Shown piece after piece: positions 60,948-64,000 of a stretch of DNA of 64,000 nucleotides (positions are counted from its first letter, which is position 1; each line of letters starts with the position of its first letter). The stretch is from Brenneria goodwinii (GTDB taxonomy: Bacteria > Pseudomonadota > Gammaproteobacteria > Enterobacterales > Enterobacteriaceae): the NCBI RefSeq assembly GCF_002291445.1, contig NZ_CP014137.1:744001-808000 (forward strand), written 5' to 3'. The notes below the pieces were generated by a model that was given only the letters and a program-made list of their open reading frames with translations, was not told the origin of the DNA and made no database searches. The position numbers were made by a program, and so were the translations under genes.

Positions 60948-62888
60948 TCAGTATTGACGGGCCTTGTCGATATTCTCTGCCAGAATCCGGGCCACGGTCT
61001 GTATATACGCGCTGTCGGATACCTGCGCGCCGCCAACCCGCCACCAACTGAAATAGCCGTGGATCATGGTCTTCGGCAGCACTTTGATATCGATCAGCGT
61101 CGAAACGGTCTGCCGCTTTGCGTCTTCCAACGCATGATATAACTCTTCCACCGTGGTGACCCGATAGCTTTTACAGCCGTAGCCTTCGGCTATCCTGCCG
61201 AAGTCCACCGGTACAAAAGCGCCGTCAAGCCGGGATGGCGATTTGTCACGGAAACGGAATTCGGTGAAAAAGCTGTGCATGCCGTGCCCCAACTGCAGGT
61301 TATTGATGCAACCGTTGGTCATATTGTCGAACAGCACCACATTGATTTTACAGCCTTCCTGAATGGAGGTAACCAGTTCGGAATGCGACATCATAAAGGC
61401 GCCATCGCCCACCAGGGCGTATACCTCCCGGTTTGGTTCGGCCATTTTTACGCCCAGCGCCGCGTTGACTTCGTATCCCATACAGGAGTAGCCGTATTCC
61501 ACGTGATAGCTCTGGGGGGAGGTCGTACGCCAGATGCGCTGCAAATCTCCCGGCAGGCTGCCCGATGCGGCGACAATCACCGCGTCTTCCGGGATGGTTT
61601 CATTGACGATACCCAACACTCGGCTCTGGGTCAGCAGCGAACCGGTAATACGGTTGAATTCGGCAAAGATGGATTTATGGTCCAGGGCATCGTCGATTTC
61701 AGGCACAAAATCGTCGCCGGTATAATTAATGGCATAAACGCGTTCCCGCTCCGTTTGCAATTGGTTGCGCACCTCGGCCACGCGATCCCCCCAGTCCGCG
61801 CGCCAATCTTCCAACGCCAGATATTGATTGAGGGCGAGCAGCGCCTCGCGCGCATCCGCGGTGAGCTGGCAACCGTCGAGCTTGAAGGCGTCGAAACGAT
61901 TGATATTCAGGTTCAGGAACGACACCGCCGGATTCTGGAAAATCCATTTGGAAGAGGTGGTGAAATCGGTATAGCGGGTGCCGACGCCAATAATTAAGTC
62001 GGCCTCTTTGGCCAGCAGATTGGCGGCCAGGCTTCCGGTTTCACCGATACCGCCGACATTCAGCGGGTGGTCGGAAATCAGCGTGCCTTTCCCGGCCTGG
62101 GTTTCGGCAAAGGGGATGTGGTAACGTTCGGCGAAATCCCGCAGCGCCTGTCCGGCGTCCGAGTATTGGACGCCGCCGCCGCAAATCAGCAACGGTTTGC
62201 TTTTACGCAACAGTAATTCCCGCGCCTCGTCCAGCATGTCTGCCGTGGGGAGCCGTCGCTCAATGCGGTGTACCCGTTTTTGGAAGAAGTAATCTGGGTA
62301 ATCATAAGCCTCGCCCTGGACGTCCTGCGGCAGAGACAGCGTGACCGCGCCGGTTTCCGCCGGATCGGTCAATACGCGCAAGGCGCTGATGCAGGCGCTC
62401 ATCAACTGTTCGGGGCGGGAAATCCGATCCCAATATTTGCTCACGGCGCGAAAAGCGTCGTTGGTGCTGATACTGAGATCGTGGGACTGTTCAATTTGCT
62501 GCAGCACCGGATCGGGCTGGCGGGTGGCGTAGACGTCGCCGGGCAGCAGTAGCAGGGGAATGCGGTTGGCGGTGGCGGTGGCCGCCGCCGTAATCATATT
62601 GGCGGCGCCGGGACCGACGGAAGAGGTGCAAGCGTATATCTGCCGGCGCAGAGACTGTTTGGCGTAGCCAATGGCCGCGTGGGCCATGCCCTGTTCGTTA
62701 CGCCCCTGATGGATGTGAAGTTGTCCGCAATCCTGCTCCAACGCCTGCCCGAGCCCCAGAACATTGCCATGGCCGAAAATAGCAAAAATCCCTTTAATGA
62801 ATTTCGTTTCGACGCCGTCAACCTCGATATATTGATTATCTAAGAAACGCACCAGCGCTTGTGCCACGGTTAATCTGATTTTGTTCAT
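60948..62888 (-). CDS. iolD: Trihydroxycyclohexane-1,2-dione hydrolase
   Basis: Thiamine-diphosphate enzyme that opens the ring of 3D-trihydroxycyclohexane-1,2-dione to 5-deoxy-glucuronate. 646 residues, normal for IolD. N-terminal pyrimidine-binding domain (FGHGNVLGLGQAL, HQGRNEQGMAHAAIGYAKQ, with the catalytic Glu in NEQG), a middle Rossmann-like domain, and a C-terminal pyrophosphate domain with the ThDP motif GDGAFMMSHSELVTSIQEG...NMTNGCIN. Start ATG 62888. It leads the minus-strand iol run and is divergent from iolR, 723 bases away. Confidence 0.95.
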   Translation of the reverse strand: MNKIRLTVAQALVRFLDNQYIEVDGVETKFIKGIFAIFGHGNVLGLGQALEQDCGQLHIHQGRNEQGMAHAAIGYAKQSLRRQIYACTSSVGPGAANMITAAATATANRIPLLLLPGDVYATRQPDPVLQQIEQSHDLSISTNDAFRAVSKYWDRISRPEQLMSACISALRVLTDPAETGAVTLSLPQDVQGEAYDYPDYFFQKRVHRIERRLPTADMLDEARELLLRKSKPLLICGGGVQYSDAGQALRDFAERYHIPFAETQAGKGTLISDHPLNVGGIGETGSLAANLLAKEADLIIGVGTRYTDFTTSSKWIFQNPAVSFLNLNINRFDAFKLDGCQLTADAREALLALNQYLALEDWRADWGDRVAEVRNQLQTERERVYAINYTGDDFVPEIDDALDHKSIFAEFNRITGSLLTQSRVLGIVNETIPEDAVIVAASGSLPGDLQRIWRTTSPQSYHVEYGYSCMGYEVNAALGVKMAEPNREVYALVGDGAFMMSHSELVTSIQEGCKINVVLFDNMTNGCINNLQLGHGMHSFFTEFRFRDKSPSRLDGAFVPVDFGRIAEGYGCKSYRVTTVEELYHALEDAKRQTVSTLIDIKVLPKTMIHGYFSWWRVGGAQVSDSAYIQTVARILAENIDKARQY

Positions 62889-63611
62889 ATTTTCCTTCCA
62901 TTACCTCTGACCTGCGGGAGATCCCCCGGCCAGGATAACCGCCGCTCATAAAGGGATCCGCGAAAGATGTAGGGTTATGATGTTGTGATTAATCGGGTGA
63001 TAAAGTCATGGTTGCTATTATAAGGATTCTATTGTTCAAAAAAATGTAAAATAAAATATAAATTTCATTTATGAGATAAGGGTCAAATATTGGAAATTTT
63101 GTTTTCCTTCCCCGTGGAAGGCCTGTGGGAAACGACGTTGCAGGCGTTTTTGTTAATATCATGAAAATTATATATTTTTTTGATCATGCCAGTCGCTTGT
63201 GTCAATGATTTTTGATTATTCCATGGGATAATCAGGGTTATCATACGGAGGTGCTCAACGAAAAATGGAATGTGTTTTTGTTTTTTAATGCGTAGAGAAT
63301 AAATATTTCCATTTTTCACTTGAAATGAAATTTTATTTCTTAAGTTAGGCGATGCCTGATAGATTCCGCGTGTCGGTTTACTCGCGCGGTTGGGGGTTCT
63401 TGGTGAATGAAGGGGAATAAGGGCCGCCAAGGTTGGAGAGAAGCGGACCATGCCTATGGTAGACGCTTTTAGCCAAAACGCATCTTTCGCGCGTACAGTC
63501 TGATGTATGTAATAAAATGACGAGATATTTTCAATAATAGGTTGATTTGAATTTTTCAATCGTAATAATCAGAGTCAGCGCTTTTGCTGAAATTGATGGT
63601 GTGCCGTTTTC
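62889..63611. other. Long intergenic region between iolD and iolR
   Basis: 723 bases containing the divergent promoters of iolD and iolR. Very AT-rich around 63030-63330. A 158-codon minus-strand open frame (63083-63559) exists but shows no start signal or recognisable protein features, so it is not called. No clear operator palindrome was found by eye. Confidence 0.5.
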
Positions 63612-64000
63612 ATGACAACTTCTTCTTCCCAACTTTCATCACTGCAGGATGATATACGTAACCGCTACGATACGCTCAGTAAGCGTTTGAAGCAGGTGGC
63701 GCGTTATATGCTGGATAATAGCACCAGTATCCCTTTCGATACGATTGCTTCCATTGCTGAAAAAGCTAATGTCCCGCCCTCGACGCTGATTCGTTTCGCC
63801 AATGCGTTCGGGTTTGACGGTTTCAATGAAATGAAACAGGTATTTCGCCAACATATCATGGAAGATACGGTCAGCTATACCGAACGCGCCCGGTTATTCC
63901 GCCAGGGCGCCGGCAAAGAGGCCGATGCGGCGGAAACGCCGATGGAAATACTGAATATGTTCAGCATGGTCAACAGCCTGGCGCTGCAGCAATTGCCGGG
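63612..64000 (+). CDS. iolR: RpiR/MurR-family regulator of inositol genes (5' part, runs off right edge)
   Basis: 129 complete codons from ATG 63612 to the window end. The N-terminal RpiR HTH domain is clear: RYDTLSKRLKQVARYMLDN, TIASIAEKANVPPSTLIRFANAFGFDGFNEMKQVFR. The sugar-phosphate-binding SIS domain would follow outside the window. Position next to iolD supports IolR, the repressor of inositol genes in enterobacteria, relieved by an inositol catabolic intermediate (family knowledge). Confidence 0.88.
   Translation, partial: MTTSSSQLSSLQDDIRNRYDTLSKRLKQVARYMLDNSTSIPFDTIASIAEKANVPPSTLIRFANAFGFDGFNEMKQVFRQHIMEDTVSYTERARLFRQGAGKEADAAETPMEILNMFSMVNSLALQQLP

Noticed and set aside
63083..63559. 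158-codon minus-strand frame between iolD and iolR
   Set aside because: No ribosome site, mixed composition and no recognisable motif; it lies over the divergent promoter region.
1..64000. tRNA, rRNA and known riboswitches
   Set aside because: No tRNA T-loop (GGTTCGAATC-type) with matching acceptor stem and no rRNA or riboswitch core was seen by eye; a covariance-model search would be decisive.

Overview
The window is a continuous stretch of an enterobacterial chromosome. Gene content (hyb/hyp hydrogenase genes, fdoGHI-fdhE, pgaABCD, yfiRNB, yehS-mlrA, iol genes) and mostly GC-rich coding sequence fit the order Enterobacterales. The mix resembles plant-associated Pectobacteriaceae (Brenneria, Pectobacterium, Dickeya), but genus is an inference only. 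No tRNA, rRNA, CRISPR array or intact transposase was seen.

Region by region. (1) 1-8817: the 3' part of the hydrogenase-2 large subunit gene followed by hybD, hybE, hybF/hypA, hypB, hypC/hybG, hypD, hypE and hypF on the plus strand, so structural, protease and cofactor-assembly genes form one unit. (2) 9197-11645: chuW/hutW-chuX/hutX-chuY, an anaerobic heme-degradation operon behind a Fur-like site and a perfect 26-bp palindrome. (3) 11670-12909: an AT-rich islet on the minus strand with hcp, a Tlde1-like type VI peptidoglycan effector and a small membrane protein that is probably its immunity partner. (4) 13214-19998: a glutamine amidotransferase, then fdoGHI-fdhE, whose catalytic residue 196 is cysteine (TGC) instead of selenocysteine. 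(5) 20066-20540: a composite intergenic repeat with Tn5/IS50-like terminal sequences. (6) 20551-28177: Bcr/CflA exporter and TetR regulator divergent from a complete RND efflux operon, with a 26-bp palindromic operator between them. (7) 28253-33852: yidGH, grxB and two chemoreceptors, one membrane-bound and one soluble with FIST sensor domains. (8) 34106-37855: nitrilase, its divergent LysR regulator, yehS and mlrA, the last with a near-consensus MlrA box upstream. (9) 38092-44482: a reverse-transsulfuration pair (cystathionine gamma-lyase/synthase type and cystathionine beta-synthase) divergent from a 2-oxoglutarate/Fe(II)-type oxygenase and a MetQNI-like importer, preceded by a Cys-codon-containing short ORF. 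(10) 44669-54447: a WYL regulator, pgaABCD for poly-N-acetylglucosamine, and convergent yfiRNB encoding a regulated diguanylate cyclase. (11) 54668-64000: an unknown membrane protein, then a minus-strand inositol cluster (orphan PTS EIIA, MFS transporter, Gfo/Idh/MocA dehydrogenase, iolE, a truncated iolG, iolD) and the start of the RpiR-type regulator iolR.

How it fits together: the first third is built for anaerobic or micro-oxic redox metabolism (H2 and formate oxidation, heme cleavage without oxygen). The last third couples c-di-GMP to biofilm polysaccharide: YfiN makes c-di-GMP, PgaC/PgaD need it in E. coli, and MlrA also belongs to the biofilm network. Possible novelties: the Cys-for-Sec FdoG, the Cys-codon leader ORF ahead of a sulfur-related operon, the WYL regulator with its palindrome beside pga, the IS50-like composite repeats, and the orphan Hcp-effector-immunity islet.
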